Shown: positions 54,869-63,841, numbered from the stretch's first letter. The stretch: DNA of 64,000 nt from Arabiibacter massiliensis (GCF_900169505.1 NZ_LT827021.1:496001-560000); one strand, 5' to 3'. Notes: generated from the letters alone by a model not told the origin. A program made the numbers and translations.

Positions 54869-55435
54869 ATGGTTCGAATCAAGAGGGGGCTCGCCGGGCT
54901 GCTGGTGGCGGCGCTGCTGGCGTTCGGGGCCTTCGCGCTCGTGAGCTGCGGCCCGAGCGCCGAGGAGGTGGTGCGCGAAGGGGTGACCAAGGAGCTCGAC
55001 AGCCTGAAGAACCTCGATGCGAGCCTCGTCGACGAGCTCGCCGCGTCCGCAGGGGTGGAGCAGCTCGCTGACTTCGGCATCGACGCCAAGGAGTTCGTGA
55101 GCACCTATCTGGGCGGCTTCGACTACCGCATCGACGACGTGACGGTGAACGGGGATGCTGCCACGGCCACGGTCACGCTCACCTGCAAGAGCTTCGCGGC
55201 TTACACCGATGCGCTTGAGGCGGCCTCGGCTGAGCTCGCCGGCGACGAGTCGCTCGCCGATCTCAGCGAGGAGGAGCTCAACCAGAAGCTCGGCCAGACC
55301 ATCATGGACGCCATCGCCGCAGTGCCTGCGACCGAGACGGCGCCGGTGGCGCTCACGTTCGAGCGCAAGGACAACGTCTGGACCCCCACGGCCGACGCCC
55401 AGCACGCCCTGTCCAACGCGTTGTTCTCGAATTAG
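54869..55435 (+). CDS. Putative lipoprotein
   Basis: 188 residues. Signal peptide (MVRIKRGLAGLLVAALLAFG) with lipobox LVSC, then an acidic alpha/beta domain beginning GPSAEEVVREGVTKELDSLK, the form seen in DUF5105-like lipoproteins of this group. GGAGAGGAGAGGG precedes the ATG at 54869. It may bind or sense something at the cell surface; no enzyme motif is seen. Confidence 0.75.
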   Translation: MVRIKRGLAGLLVAALLAFGAFALVSCGPSAEEVVREGVTKELDSLKNLDASLVDELAASAGVEQLADFGIDAKEFVSTYLGGFDYRIDDVTVNGDAATATVTLTCKSFAAYTDALEAASAELAGDESLADLSEEELNQKLGQTIMDAIAAVPATETAPVALTFERKDNVWTPTADAQHALSNALFSN

Positions 55436-55457
55436 GGGATCGCGCGGCGCGGTAACG

Positions 55458-55490
55458 GTTCAACCACCGTTCGGTAACCGTTGGCGCGAG
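55458..55490 (+). promoter_or_regulatory. Direct-repeat box resembling an actinobacterial PHO box
   Basis: Three 11-base units in a row: GTTCAACCACC, GTTCGGTAACC and GTTGGCGCGAG. The spacing and GTTCA-type units resemble PhoP boxes of Streptomyces. The 24-residue ORF begins 78 bases later. Confidence 0.35.
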
Positions 55491-55567
55491 GGGTGCCGGG
55501 CCGCGCCGCCTGACTGATATCCTCTCTGCGAGCCGTACGGCTCGCGGTCTGGATGCAAGGAGGAGTC

Positions 55568-55642
55568 ATGGGATACGTGATTTCGCTGTTGTGCTTCGCG
55601 GGCGTCCTTTGGTGCGCATCGCTCGTTCGACGCCTTGCGTGA
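55568..55642 (+). CDS. 24-residue hydrophobic peptide
   Basis: MGYVISLLCFAGVLWCASLV then RRLA: one membrane helix with a basic end. AAGGAGGAG stands directly before the ATG and a terminator hairpin follows 15 bases after the stop, so this looks like a real small transcription unit. Function unknown; a small toxin or membrane regulator is possible. Confidence 0.5.
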   Translation: MGYVISLLCFAGVLWCASLVRRLA

Positions 55643-55657
55643 CAGCGCACAGTTCTA

Positions 55658-55692
55658 ACGCAAGGAGCCGTCCACGCGCCGGCTCCTTGCGT
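55658..55692 (+). terminator. Terminator after the small peptide gene
   Basis: A 13-base perfect stem (ACGCAAGGAGCCG at 55658-55670 with its complement at 55680-55692) and a nine-base loop. Confidence 0.75.
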
Positions 55693-55824
55693 ATTCGGAT
55701 GACGTGCGTCAACAAGCACGTTGCAGTTCGCCCCCGGCCCTTCCCCGCCGCCCCGCCGCGCCCTGCAGGCGCGCTACGATCGGTCTTCCCCAACCGCGTC
55801 GCAGACGGAAAGGAAGGTGCGGCC

Positions 55825-56670
55825 ATGGCCGGAAAGAAGGGCGCCATCGCGTTCGGCCTCGTGTACATCCCCATCGAGATGTTCGCGGCCACCCAGGACG
55901 ACGCCGTGCGGTTCAACCAGCTGGCGAAGGACACGATGAAGCGCGTGCGCTACGTGAAGACGTGCCCCGACTGCAAGCGTGAGCTGGGGCCCGACGACAT
56001 CGTGCGCGGCTACCAGTACGAGAAGGGCAAGTACGTCGTCGTCTCCGACGAGGAGCTCGACGCCGTCAAGAGCGCGGCGGACCGCTCGCTCAAGATCGTG
56101 CAGTTCTCTGACTTCGCCGAGGTGCCGCCCATCTACTTCGAGAAGCCCTACCAACTGGTGGCGCAGCCCGGCGGCGAGAAGGCGCTCGAGCTATTGCGCC
56201 GCGCGATGGTGGACGAGGGCAAGATAGCCATCGGCACCACGGTGCTCGGCAACTCCGAGACCCCCATCGCGCTCATCCCCTACGAGGACGACCTGGTCAT
56301 GATGACGCTGCACTACGCGAGCGAGGTGAAGGACATCCCCAAGTCCCTCGAGCACCCCGACGTGGCCGATGCCGAGCTCGACATGGCGAAGCGCCTGGTG
56401 GAAAGCATGACCGAGCCCTTCGACCCCGCGCGGTTCAAGAACTCCTACCAGGAGAAGCTCATGGACCTCATCCAGAACAAGATCGCCGGCAAGCAGGTGG
56501 TGGCCGCAGAGCCCGCCGCGCAGCCCTCCAACATCATCAACCTCATGGACGCGCTCGCCGCCAGCTTGAAGGCCCGCGAGGACGAAGGCGACGGCGAGGG
56601 TGCGAAGGAGGCGGCCGCCCAGGAGCCCGAGAAGCCCGCCCCGAAGCGCGGGCGCAAGAAGGCCTCCTAG
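55825..56670 (+). CDS. ku: Non-homologous end joining protein Ku
   Basis: 281 residues, typical bacterial Ku: AIAFGLVYIPIEMFAATQ, MKRVRYVKTCPDCKRELGPDDIVRGYQY, KSLEHPD, and a Lys/Arg/Pro-rich C-terminal tail (PEKPAPKRGRKKAS). Ku homodimers bind DNA ends and recruit LigD for end joining. GAAAGGAAGG precedes the ATG at 55825. No ligD lies in the window. Confidence 0.95.
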   Translation: MAGKKGAIAFGLVYIPIEMFAATQDDAVRFNQLAKDTMKRVRYVKTCPDCKRELGPDDIVRGYQYEKGKYVVVSDEELDAVKSAADRSLKIVQFSDFAEVPPIYFEKPYQLVAQPGGEKALELLRRAMVDEGKIAIGTTVLGNSETPIALIPYEDDLVMMTLHYASEVKDIPKSLEHPDVADAELDMAKRLVESMTEPFDPARFKNSYQEKLMDLIQNKIAGKQVVAAEPAAQPSNIINLMDALAASLKAREDEGDGEGAKEAAAQEPEKPAPKRGRKKAS

Positions 56671-57248
56671 CCGCCGTCCGGCCCCGTGCCGCCGCTCCCC
56701 CGCCCGCGCAGGCTCCAAAGGCGCTTGACGACCCAGACGGAGGCGAGCCCCAGGCCCACGCCCACGATCGCGCCCACCAGGATATCGCTCGGGTAGTGCA
56801 CGTACAGGTAGATGCGCGAGATGGCGATGAGCGCCGCCACGACGAGCGCGCCGGTCTTCACGGCCTTCACGCCGCGCCCGCCTTCCGGGATGCAGCAGAT
56901 GGCGGTGGCGGCGGCGAAGGACACCATCGAGTGGTTCGACGGGAACGACGTGCCCAGGGGCGGCGGGACGAGCAGCCCGAGGAACTCGTGCGCGACGAAG
57001 GGCCGCGGGCGGTCGAACAGCGGCTTGAGCACGAGCATGCCGATGGCGGCCGTGGCGACCACGGCGAGTATCACGGCCGCGCCGTACTGGCGGCGCTTCG
57101 GCTGCGCGAGGAGCACGGCGCCCGCGACGAGCCAGACGAGCGCGAGGTCGCCCAGATGCGTGAGCGCGATCATGACGTCGTCGAGCAGGGGCGTGCGCAG
57201 GCGCTCCTGGATGAAATCGAGGATGGCGAGGTCCACAGGCAGCCTCAC
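56667..57248 (-). CDS. PAP2 family phosphatase
   Basis: 193 residues with five or six membrane helices and the acid-phosphatase motifs: KPLFDRPRPF, GTSFPSNHSM and SRIYLYVHYPSDILVG, which hold the catalytic His. Likely an undecaprenyl pyrophosphate or phosphatidate phosphatase at the membrane. Its stop overlaps that of ku on the other strand by four bases. GTG start at 57248 or 57236. Confidence 0.88.
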   Translation of the reverse strand: MRLPVDLAILDFIQERLRTPLLDDVMIALTHLGDLALVWLVAGAVLLAQPKRRQYGAAVILAVVATAAIGMLVLKPLFDRPRPFVAHEFLGLLVPPPLGTSFPSNHSMVSFAAATAICCIPEGGRGVKAVKTGALVVAALIAISRIYLYVHYPSDILVGAIVGVGLGLASVWVVKRLWSLRGRGSGGTGPDGG

Positions 57249-57279
57249 GCGGCCCGTGCGCGGCCAGCAGCGGAGGCGC

Positions 57280-57735
57280 TCATCGGGCGCTCCCCTCCCC
57301 GTCCTCGGGCTCGAGCACCTCGGCGTAGCGCGCGTAGAGCCCGGGCAGGGCGCGCTTCACGCTCACGGGTTTGAACGTCTCCGCGTCCACGAGGCAGTGG
57401 GTGCTGCGTCCCGTGCAGCAGGGCTTCGCCGCATCGAGGTCCTGGCCCTGCTTGAACACCTCGTAGGCGTAGACGGTCTTCGTCGGACGCGAGGAGACGA
57501 CGCGCGTGCGCACGATGGCGATGTCGCCGTAGCGCAAGGGCTCGCCGTAGTCGCAGGTGAAGCTGACCACGGGCGATATGAAGCCCGCCTCCTCGATCTT
57601 GGAGTACGGGAACCCGATAGCCTCGAGGAAGGCGGTGCGCGCGTCCTCGAAGTACAGCAGGTAGTTCGCGTGGTAGACGATGCCCATCATGTCCGTTTCG
57701 GCATAGCGTATGGTTATTGGCGTGCAAACCCGCAT
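57280..57735 (-). CDS. YbgC/FadM-type acyl-CoA thioesterase
   Basis: 151 residues. A hotdog fold with IRYAETDMMGIVYHANYLLYFEDARTAFL; the Asp of the AETDMMG motif is the catalytic residue in 4HBT enzymes. It probably hydrolyses short acyl-CoA esters; substrate not predicted. The ATG at 57735 gives the usual length. Probably co-transcribed with the PAP2 gene downstream. Confidence 0.88.
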   Translation of the reverse strand: MRVCTPITIRYAETDMMGIVYHANYLLYFEDARTAFLEAIGFPYSKIEEAGFISPVVSFTCDYGEPLRYGDIAIVRTRVVSSRPTKTVYAYEVFKQGQDLDAAKPCCTGRSTHCLVDAETFKPVSVKRALPGLYARYAEVLEPEDGEGSAR

Positions 57736-57764
57736 GGTCCGGGCACCCGTCCTTTCCGATCGGC

Positions 57765-57779
57765 TACAATGACGGCATG
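57765..57779 (+). promoter_or_regulatory. Predicted leaderless promoter of the Mbeg1-like gene
   Basis: TACAAT at 57765-57770, six bases (GACGGC), then ATG at 57777. No Shine-Dalgarno is present. Matches the pattern at holA and phoH. Confidence 0.5.
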
Positions 57780-58949
57780 AGGAATATCGTAGCGTATATG
57801 GCCGAGGAGCAGCGAACCTTCGCGGAATCACCGTTTAACCCGGTGGACTCGCTCGTTTTCTCCACGCTGGCCTATCTGAACTACGAGGAGGCCCCCTGCC
57901 TGCCCGCGGAGCCCGGCGAGCGCGTCCTGCTGCACGACGTGGTGATGCTCGCCGACTGGGACGCGCTCACGGCGCACAGCTGGATGGAGGACGCGAAGGA
58001 CACGCGGGACTTCCTGCACGTGCTCTCAGCGAGCCGGCGCATGCGCGACGTGCGCGTCGCCTTCTACGCCAACGAGCTCTCCGAAGCGGTGGAGAAGCAG
58101 TTCTCGGCGGTGACGCTGTTCTTCCCCGCCGCCGCGGGCGAGACGGCCTACCTGGCCTTCCGCGGCACCGACGGCAGCTTCGCCGGCTGGAAGGAGGACT
58201 TCAACCTGTGCTTCAAGCGGGTGATCCCCTCCCAGCGCACGGCGGCGGCCTACGTCTCGGGCGTTGCCTCGGCCTTCGGCGGGCCGCTCATCCTGGGCGG
58301 GCACTCCAAGGGCGGCAACCTCGCCGAGTACGCGGCGCTCACGGTGGACGAGGGCGCCTACGCGCGCCTCGAGGGCGTGTACAACCACGACGGGCCGTCC
58401 TTTTTGGAGGATCCCTCGCCGCGCATCGATGACGTGCGGTTCTGCGCGCTGCTGCACAAGACGGTGCCCGAGTCCTCGGCGTTCGGCATGATCCTCGAGC
58501 GGCGCGCGGACTTCCGCGTGGTGGTGTCCTCGGCGCTGTCGGTGTTCCAGCACGAGCCGTTCACCTGGCAGACCGAGGGCGACGACTTCGTGTACCAGGA
58601 GGCGCTCAACCCCACGGCGGTGTTCTTCGACGAGGCGCTCGACGCGTGGCTGCGCAGCAAGGCGCCCGAGGAGCGCGAGCGCTTCATCGATACCATCTAC
58701 GAGCTCTTGGCGTCCACCGAGGCCGCGTCGTGGGCCGAGTTCCAGGAGAAGCTGTTCGCGAACACGCGCCAGGTGCTCGGCGCGCGCTCGAAGCTGGACG
58801 CCGAGACGAAGAGCTTCATCTGGCAGACCATCGGCTCGCTGGGCGGCATCCTCAAGAACGAGACCATCAAGCGGTTCAAGCCCGCGCCGCCCACGTGGCT
58901 GTCCGGGCGGCGCAACCGCTACGACGAGGGGAAAGGAAGCGGAGCATGA
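57777..58949 (+). CDS. Mbeg1-like alpha/beta hydrolase (DUF2974)
   Basis: 390 residues. ETAYLAFRGTDGSFAGWKEDF and the nucleophile elbow LGGHSKGGNLAEYAAL are the lipase-class motifs, and NHDGPSFLED is typical of DUF2974. It probably hydrolyses an ester or lipid in the cytoplasm. The start has a leaderless promoter. Its stop overlaps the next gene (ATGA). Confidence 0.87.
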   Translation: MRNIVAYMAEEQRTFAESPFNPVDSLVFSTLAYLNYEEAPCLPAEPGERVLLHDVVMLADWDALTAHSWMEDAKDTRDFLHVLSASRRMRDVRVAFYANELSEAVEKQFSAVTLFFPAAAGETAYLAFRGTDGSFAGWKEDFNLCFKRVIPSQRTAAAYVSGVASAFGGPLILGGHSKGGNLAEYAALTVDEGAYARLEGVYNHDGPSFLEDPSPRIDDVRFCALLHKTVPESSAFGMILERRADFRVVVSSALSVFQHEPFTWQTEGDDFVYQEALNPTAVFFDEALDAWLRSKAPEERERFIDTIYELLASTEAASWAEFQEKLFANTRQVLGARSKLDAETKSFIWQTIGSLGGILKNETIKRFKPAPPTWLSGRRNRYDEGKGSGA

Positions 58950-59911
58950 GCGCAGAGGCGCGCGAGATAGCGGAGGAACCCGAGGCGGCGGGCGGCTTCG
59001 GCCGGCTCACGCCGCGCATGGCCGTGCAGTTGGCCGCGCCCCACACCTGGCCCGCAGCCATCCTGCCCGCGCTCGTCGCGCTGGCGGCGGCCGCGGTGAC
59101 GGCACCGGCCGTGTCGGCGACGATGGCGTGCGCGCTGCTGGTCATCTGCGTGCTCATGCAGGCCGCCGTGAACACGTTCAACGACTACTACGACTACGTG
59201 AAGGGCGCGGACTCGGCCGACGACAACGTGGACCCCACCGATGCCGTGCTGGTGTACAACAACGTGGATCCGCGCGCGGCGCTCGCGCTGGCGATCGGGT
59301 TCCTCGCGGCGGCGTTCGCGATCGGGGCCTACGTCATCTGGATCGCCGGGTGGATCCCGCTCGCCATCGGCGGCGTGGGCGCGGCCATCGTCGTTCTGTA
59401 CTCCGCCGGCAAGACGCCGCTGTCGTATCTGCCCGTGGGCGAGCTTGCCAGCGGGCTCGTGATGGGCGGGCTCATCCCGCTCGCCTGCTACCAGGCCCTG
59501 ACCGGCGTCTTCGACCTGCGCGCGCTTTTGTGGGCGGTGCCCACCATCCTGGGCGTGGGGCTCATCATGCTCACGAACAACACCTGCGACATCGAGAAGG
59601 ACGTGGAGTCGGGCCGCCGGACGCTGCCCGTGCTGCTCGGGCGCGAACGCGCGCGGCGGCTTTACCACGGCGCGGTGTACGCCTGGGTGGCGGCCGTCGT
59701 CGTCCTGCTCGCCGCGTTCTTCTCCAACGGGCTCGTGGTGGCCCCGTTCATGCTGCTCGCATCCTATCCCCTGCTCAAGGCTCTCTTGTCCAATCCGCTC
59801 GTTCCCGCCTCGCGCATCGGCGCGATGGCCCAGGTGTGCGGCGTGAACGTCGCGCTCGGGGCGTTCTACGCGGCCGGCATCCTGGCGAGCGGCGCCGTGC
59901 TCGTCATCTGA
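58946..59911 (+). CDS. menA: UbiA-family prenyltransferase, MenA-like
   Basis: 321 residues with about eight or nine membrane helices. The two Asp-rich motifs are NTFNDYYDYVKGADSADDN and DIEKDVESGRRTLPVLLG. It is closest to MenA, which attaches a prenyl chain to dihydroxynaphthoate in menaquinone synthesis; other UbiA members cannot be excluded. GGAAAGGAAG precedes the ATG at 58946. No other men gene is nearby. Confidence 0.82.
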   Translation: MSAEAREIAEEPEAAGGFGRLTPRMAVQLAAPHTWPAAILPALVALAAAAVTAPAVSATMACALLVICVLMQAAVNTFNDYYDYVKGADSADDNVDPTDAVLVYNNVDPRAALALAIGFLAAAFAIGAYVIWIAGWIPLAIGGVGAAIVVLYSAGKTPLSYLPVGELASGLVMGGLIPLACYQALTGVFDLRALLWAVPTILGVGLIMLTNNTCDIEKDVESGRRTLPVLLGRERARRLYHGAVYAWVAAVVVLLAAFFSNGLVVAPFMLLASYPLLKALLSNPLVPASRIGAMAQVCGVNVALGAFYAAGILASGAVLVI

Positions 59912-59927
59912 AAGCGAAGGAGTAACC

Positions 59928-60404
59928 ATGGAGGCAACCGTCGCCGCCCTTGCGGCAACCCTCGTCGCGCTGGCCGCGTTCGCCGTCGTCGGCGCCATGT
60001 TCTGGCGCGGATCGTGGCTCGAGCTGCTTGCGGCCGAGGCGGCCCGCTCGCCTGAGGACGAAGCGGGGCTCCGGACGCTTGCCCGCCGCATGGTCGTCGT
60101 GCTGGCCGTCGGCTGCGCGCTCATGGCCACGCTCGCGCTGTTCCTGGCGGCAGGGCTCGCCGGAGCGGCCGGCCTGGCCTCGGTCGCGACGTTCGCCAAC
60201 AACGTCGCCTTCGTCGCGCTCATCGCGGTCGTGGCCTGGTTCTTCATCGTGCAGCGTCCCGAGCGCCCGGAGGGTGCCGAGAACGCCGCGGCGGCTCGTG
60301 CCCGTACGGCGCGCCTCGACCACCTGCACATGCGCACCATCGTGTTCATGCTGGCCGTGCTGGCGGTCGTGGCCGCCGTCGGCATGCTCGCCGCCCTCGC
60401 GTGA
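59928..60404 (+). CDS. Four-helix membrane protein
   Basis: 158 residues. An N-terminal helix, then FWRGSWLELLAAEAARSPED, followed by three helices. It shares the GxWLxLxAE pattern and helix layout with the protein at 60593, so the two are probably distant paralogues of a DUF3784-like kind. It follows the MenA-like gene by 16 bases. Confidence 0.75.
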   Translation: MEATVAALAATLVALAAFAVVGAMFWRGSWLELLAAEAARSPEDEAGLRTLARRMVVVLAVGCALMATLALFLAAGLAGAAGLASVATFANNVAFVALIAVVAWFFIVQRPERPEGAENAAAARARTARLDHLHMRTIVFMLAVLAVVAAVGMLAALA

Positions 60405-60470
60405 TGTTTTTTGCCTGAGCGGAGCGCGTAGGGCGCCCCTCCTTGTCATCCTGAGCGCAGGGCGGCCCTC

Positions 60471-60506
60471 TTGTCATCCTGAGCGAGCGAAGCGAGTCGA
60501 AGGATC
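60471..60506. repeat. Dispersed GTCATCCTGAGCGAGCG-type repeat
   Basis: Near-identical to 7973-8007. A truncated copy stands just before it at 60443-60456. Confidence 0.7.
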
Positions 60507-60592
60507 CCGCGCGGCGACAGCCCGAGGTGGCCGCAGCTCCCTTCTTGCCGTATACTCTCACCTGACGAGAACGAACGAGGCAGGGGGACGAC

Positions 60593-61030
60593 ATGGCTAT
60601 CGCGCGCTTGGTGCTGGGCGTGGTGCTGCTCGTGGCGGCGGCGGTTCTGGCGGTGCAGCTGTACAACGGCCGCTGGCTGTTCCTGATCGCCGAGCCTGAG
60701 AAGGCCAAGAAGGGCACGTTCTACCCCGAGGGCACCGCCCGCACGGGCCAGCGAGCCTCGTGGGTGCTCGTGGCCTGCTTCGCCGTGACGGGCACGCTCA
60801 TGGCCTCCGAGATGGCCGCCGTGCTCGAGGTGCCCGCGTTCGCGCAGACCGCCCAGCTCCTGAATGCCGTCGCCCTCGTCGCGTTCTGCGCGGCCGTGGT
60901 GTGGACGCTCTTCGGCGGCCGGACGGATCAGAGCTTCCAGACCCGCTTCAAGAAGGAGGGCGCGCGCCTGCTGATCCTGCTCCTCGCCTGCTGCATCATC
61001 CTCACCGCGGAGTCCCTCCTGTTCGCGTGA
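60593..61030 (+). CDS. Four-helix membrane protein (paralogue)
   Basis: 145 residues. Helix 1, then LYNGRWLFLIAEPEKAKKGTF and three helices, with a basic loop before the last (FQTRFKKEGARLL). The W(L/F)xLIAE motif is shared with the previous gene. Function unknown. Preceded by repeat sequence and GGCAGGGGGA before the ATG. Confidence 0.75.
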   Translation: MAIARLVLGVVLLVAAAVLAVQLYNGRWLFLIAEPEKAKKGTFYPEGTARTGQRASWVLVACFAVTGTLMASEMAAVLEVPAFAQTAQLLNAVALVAFCAAVVWTLFGGRTDQSFQTRFKKEGARLLILLLACCIILTAESLLFA

Positions 61031-61535
61031 TCGTGCCGGGCTTGCAGCAAAATCGCCCACCGATGCGCAAAAATCTCCCTCGTGCGAAACCCGCGCTGCA
61101 AGCAGCGAGATGCCTCATCTCATGAACAGGGAAAACGTCGTCAACGCTCGCGGCCAAACGTCTTCCGACAGGCGTATGGCCGCTCGGACTCTCGCACGAA
61201 GCCGCTATTTGTGCGCCAACCGAGCCATCCGCTGTTGATCCAATATCGACATGGCGCAGATTGCCTGAGCGAGCGAAGCGAATCGTAGGATCTCGCTGCC
61301 GCCCACTGCTTGCAGGAGGAGACGTGGACAAAATCGGCCCTCGGGGCTGATTTTGTCGCGCCGATCTCGCCTCACCACGGAGAAACCCCAGGTGGCGAGA
61401 AGCCGAGCCAAGAGTACCGGACGGAAAATCAGTCCCGAAGGCCGATTTTGTCCATGATGCTCCCGATCATTAAGTGTTTCACGTGAAACATCCGTTCGCG
61501 ACCCAGCCGCTTCCCTCGCCCCCGCTCAGGATGAG
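61031..61535. other. Gene-free region with repeats and a parS site
   Basis: About 500 bases with no gene. It holds a diverged copy of the dispersed repeat (61264-61292), two inverted copies of GGACAAAATCGGCC (61325-61359 and 61419-61453) that can form a large stem around a smaller hairpin, and a parS site at 61475-61490. Confidence 0.6.
61475..61490. other. Perfect parS centromere site
   Basis: TGTTTCACGTGAAACA matches the 16-base parS consensus at every position. ParB loads there for chromosome segregation. Such sites usually cluster around the replication origin; parA, parB and dnaA are not in the window. Confidence 0.85.
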
Positions 61536-63095
61536 TCACAGTCGTTTCGTCGCCGCATCTACGAGGTCGATGACTTCCTGCTTGGAGTGCACGTCGAGCT
61601 TGGCGTAGACGTTGCGGGTGTGGGTGCGCACGGTGTTCCACGATACCTGCAGCCGCTTGGCCGCGGCGCCGCTGTCGTAGCCCATGGCCAGGCAGCGCAG
61701 CACGTCCTTCTCGCGCGGCGAGAGGCAGGCCTCCTCGGCGATCTGGTCGATGGCCTGGCCGAACCTCCCCTTCTTGACGGCGGCCTCGTCGGAGAAGGGA
61801 GCGGGCAGCTCGTCTCCCAGAAGGTCGTCGAGCGACGTCTCGGGGTCCTCCTCGGTCTTGAACAGCCGGTCGAACTCCTTCTCCGAGAACAGCAGGAACG
61901 CGCACGCCAGCACGGCGAACGCGAGGGCGCCGAACAGCACGAGCGAGTTCGACGTGGCCGCCACCTGCGGGAACAGGTGCACGCCGGCGGCCCAGCCCGC
62001 GCCCGAGCCCAGCATGAACGCGCCGTAGCCGAAGCCGAACACGAGCACCGCCGAGATGCGGCGCTGGTACACCACGAACGCGAGGATGCACCACAGCACG
62101 AACTCGAACACGGCCGAGAGGAACGTCACGAGCTGGCTCCAGCCCAAATGCGTCACGCCCACGATGGGGCAGAACGCGATGAGCGCCACCACGGCGGCCA
62201 TGATGACCGAGTAGATCTTGCCGAAGTCGAAGCGCTCGCCCTCCACGCCGATGGCCGCCGCCGCGAAGGCGAGCGCCATGAGCATGCGCAGCAGCATGAC
62301 GAGGCGCGTGCTCTCCAGCGTGACGTCGACCGGCGACACCTCCACCAGCATCGATCTCAGCGCCACCACCACGAACGAGAACACGAGCGTGACCGCCACC
62401 AGCTTCCAGAACGACCGCGGGAAGCTCGCGCGGCTCTCCGAGCATGCCTGCGGAGCCTCCTCGCGCCCCTCATGCCGCTCGACGAACGACAGGCACGCTG
62501 CGAGTGCCGCCGCGAGCGGCATGCCCACGAACGACACGATGCCTGCGAGCGAGGGGCCGCCGGGGACGGGCTGCCAAGCGGGCGATCCGATGACGGTGAA
62601 GTACACGAGCGCGAGCACGATGTGCGAGAGCGCCGCATAGAGGATGGCCTTGCGCGGCGCGAGCCTGCCGAACAGCTCGCCGCACTTGAGGCCGATGACC
62701 GCCGTGCCCAGGCCGGTCAGGCCGCAGCCCAGGTAGAAAGCGGCGCGGATGACCCCGTAGGGCAGCAGGTAGTACAGGTAGTACGGCCCCACGGCGATGA
62801 TGACGGCGCAGCCGAGCGATGCGAGCGCCCCGCCGGCCGCCACGAAGGCGGGACGCGCCAGGAGCCGCCGCGCCGGGGCCGCGCGGAACGTGGAGGCCAG
62901 AAGAGCGATGCCGAACGTGATCGTCGACACGATGTACATGGTGGAGATGTTCGCGCCGTCCACCTCGGTGTCGGACAGCCACGCCGTGCCGCTGTAGGCG
63001 ATATAGGCCCAGGCGAGCCAGATGCCGAGCGAGAGGCACGGCAGCGACGGGCACGCCTTGACGAGCTTCCTTAAAACGTCTGCATGAAGCCGCAG
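61536..63095 (-). CDS. Membrane LuxR-type HTH regulator
   Basis: About 519 residues. Around twelve membrane helices fill residues 10-410, then a cytoplasmic LuxR HTH (CLSPREKDVLRCLAMGYDSGAA, VSWNTVRTHTRNVYAKLDVHSKQEVIDLV). Fused membrane-LuxR proteins of this kind are abundant in Eggerthellaceae and probably link a signal at the membrane to nearby respiratory genes. The frame has no ATG, GTG or TTG between the upstream gene's stop and the first helix; a CTG at 63095 preceded by GGGGGAGGGAG is the likely start. Confidence 0.85.
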   Translation of the reverse strand: MRLHADVLRKLVKACPSLPCLSLGIWLAWAYIAYSGTAWLSDTEVDGANISTMYIVSTITFGIALLASTFRAAPARRLLARPAFVAAGGALASLGCAVIIAVGPYYLYYLLPYGVIRAAFYLGCGLTGLGTAVIGLKCGELFGRLAPRKAILYAALSHIVLALVYFTVIGSPAWQPVPGGPSLAGIVSFVGMPLAAALAACLSFVERHEGREEAPQACSESRASFPRSFWKLVAVTLVFSFVVVALRSMLVEVSPVDVTLESTRLVMLLRMLMALAFAAAAIGVEGERFDFGKIYSVIMAAVVALIAFCPIVGVTHLGWSQLVTFLSAVFEFVLWCILAFVVYQRRISAVLVFGFGYGAFMLGSGAGWAAGVHLFPQVAATSNSLVLFGALAFAVLACAFLLFSEKEFDRLFKTEEDPETSLDDLLGDELPAPFSDEAAVKKGRFGQAIDQIAEEACLSPREKDVLRCLAMGYDSGAAAKRLQVSWNTVRTHTRNVYAKLDVHSKQEVIDLVDAATKRL

Positions 63096-63157
63096 GCTCC
63101 CTCCCCCGTGCGGACGCCGAACCCCTGCGCCCTCCCCTTGCGGCCGCGCCGTCGCGC

Positions 63158-63841
63158 TCAGGTCGCGCGGCGCGCCCTCCGATCGAGGGCCGCGCGCACG
63201 GGGCGCAGCACGAAGTAGCCGATGAACACGATGGAGTATACCGCAACGCTCGCTTCCGCGGCAATGCCGCCGCGCAGCGCGGAGGGCGCGAGCATCAGCA
63301 GCAGGTGCACGTAGGTGAGGGCGAAGAACGGGTACGCCAGGCGCTGGAGCTTCTTCCAGGATTCGGTGCGCATGCGCTTCTTCACGAAGTTGAACGAGGT
63401 CACGCCGAGGAGGAGCAGCAGCACGAGCAGCACGGCGGCCACGGCGAACGACACCGTCACGTTCACGTTGAAGGGGCCGCCCGCCAGGATGCGCGGCAGG
63501 TAGGACGCGAGATAGACGGCCATGTGCCCGAGCGAGAGGATCCACGCCACGATGGAGAGCTCCGCGCGCACGGGCTTGAGCCAGGCGTAGGGCCGCGACT
63601 CGCGCGGCAGCACGCCGATGTACATGACAACCACGAACAGCGCGAGCGGCAGCAGGCACTTCTGGATGAGGATGAAGAACATGCTCCATACCTCGCGGGG
63701 CATGCCGAACGCCGTCCCGGCCACGAAGGCCGCGTCGACGGCGACCGACAGCGCGTAGAATGCCATCGGGCACGCTTTCAGGGGGTTGCGCAGCGCGAAG
63801 CACGCCGCCACGGTGCACAGAAGGACGAGCGCGAACGTCAT
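63158..63841 (-). CDS. Ferric reductase-like transmembrane protein
   Basis: 227 residues with about six or seven helices and His residues in helices (ILSLGHMAVYLASY, ALTYVHLLLML) placed as haem ligands in ferric reductase-like/YedZ-type membrane domains. It may pass electrons through the membrane to a partner reductase. The ATG overlaps the TorD-like gene's stop (ATGA) and GGAAAGG is upstream. Confidence 0.75.
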   Translation of the reverse strand: MTFALVLLCTVAACFALRNPLKACPMAFYALSVAVDAAFVAGTAFGMPREVWSMFFILIQKCLLPLALFVVVMYIGVLPRESRPYAWLKPVRAELSIVAWILSLGHMAVYLASYLPRILAGGPFNVNVTVSFAVAAVLLVLLLLLGVTSFNFVKKRMRTESWKKLQRLAYPFFALTYVHLLLMLAPSALRGGIAAEASVAVYSIVFIGYFVLRPVRAALDRRARRAT

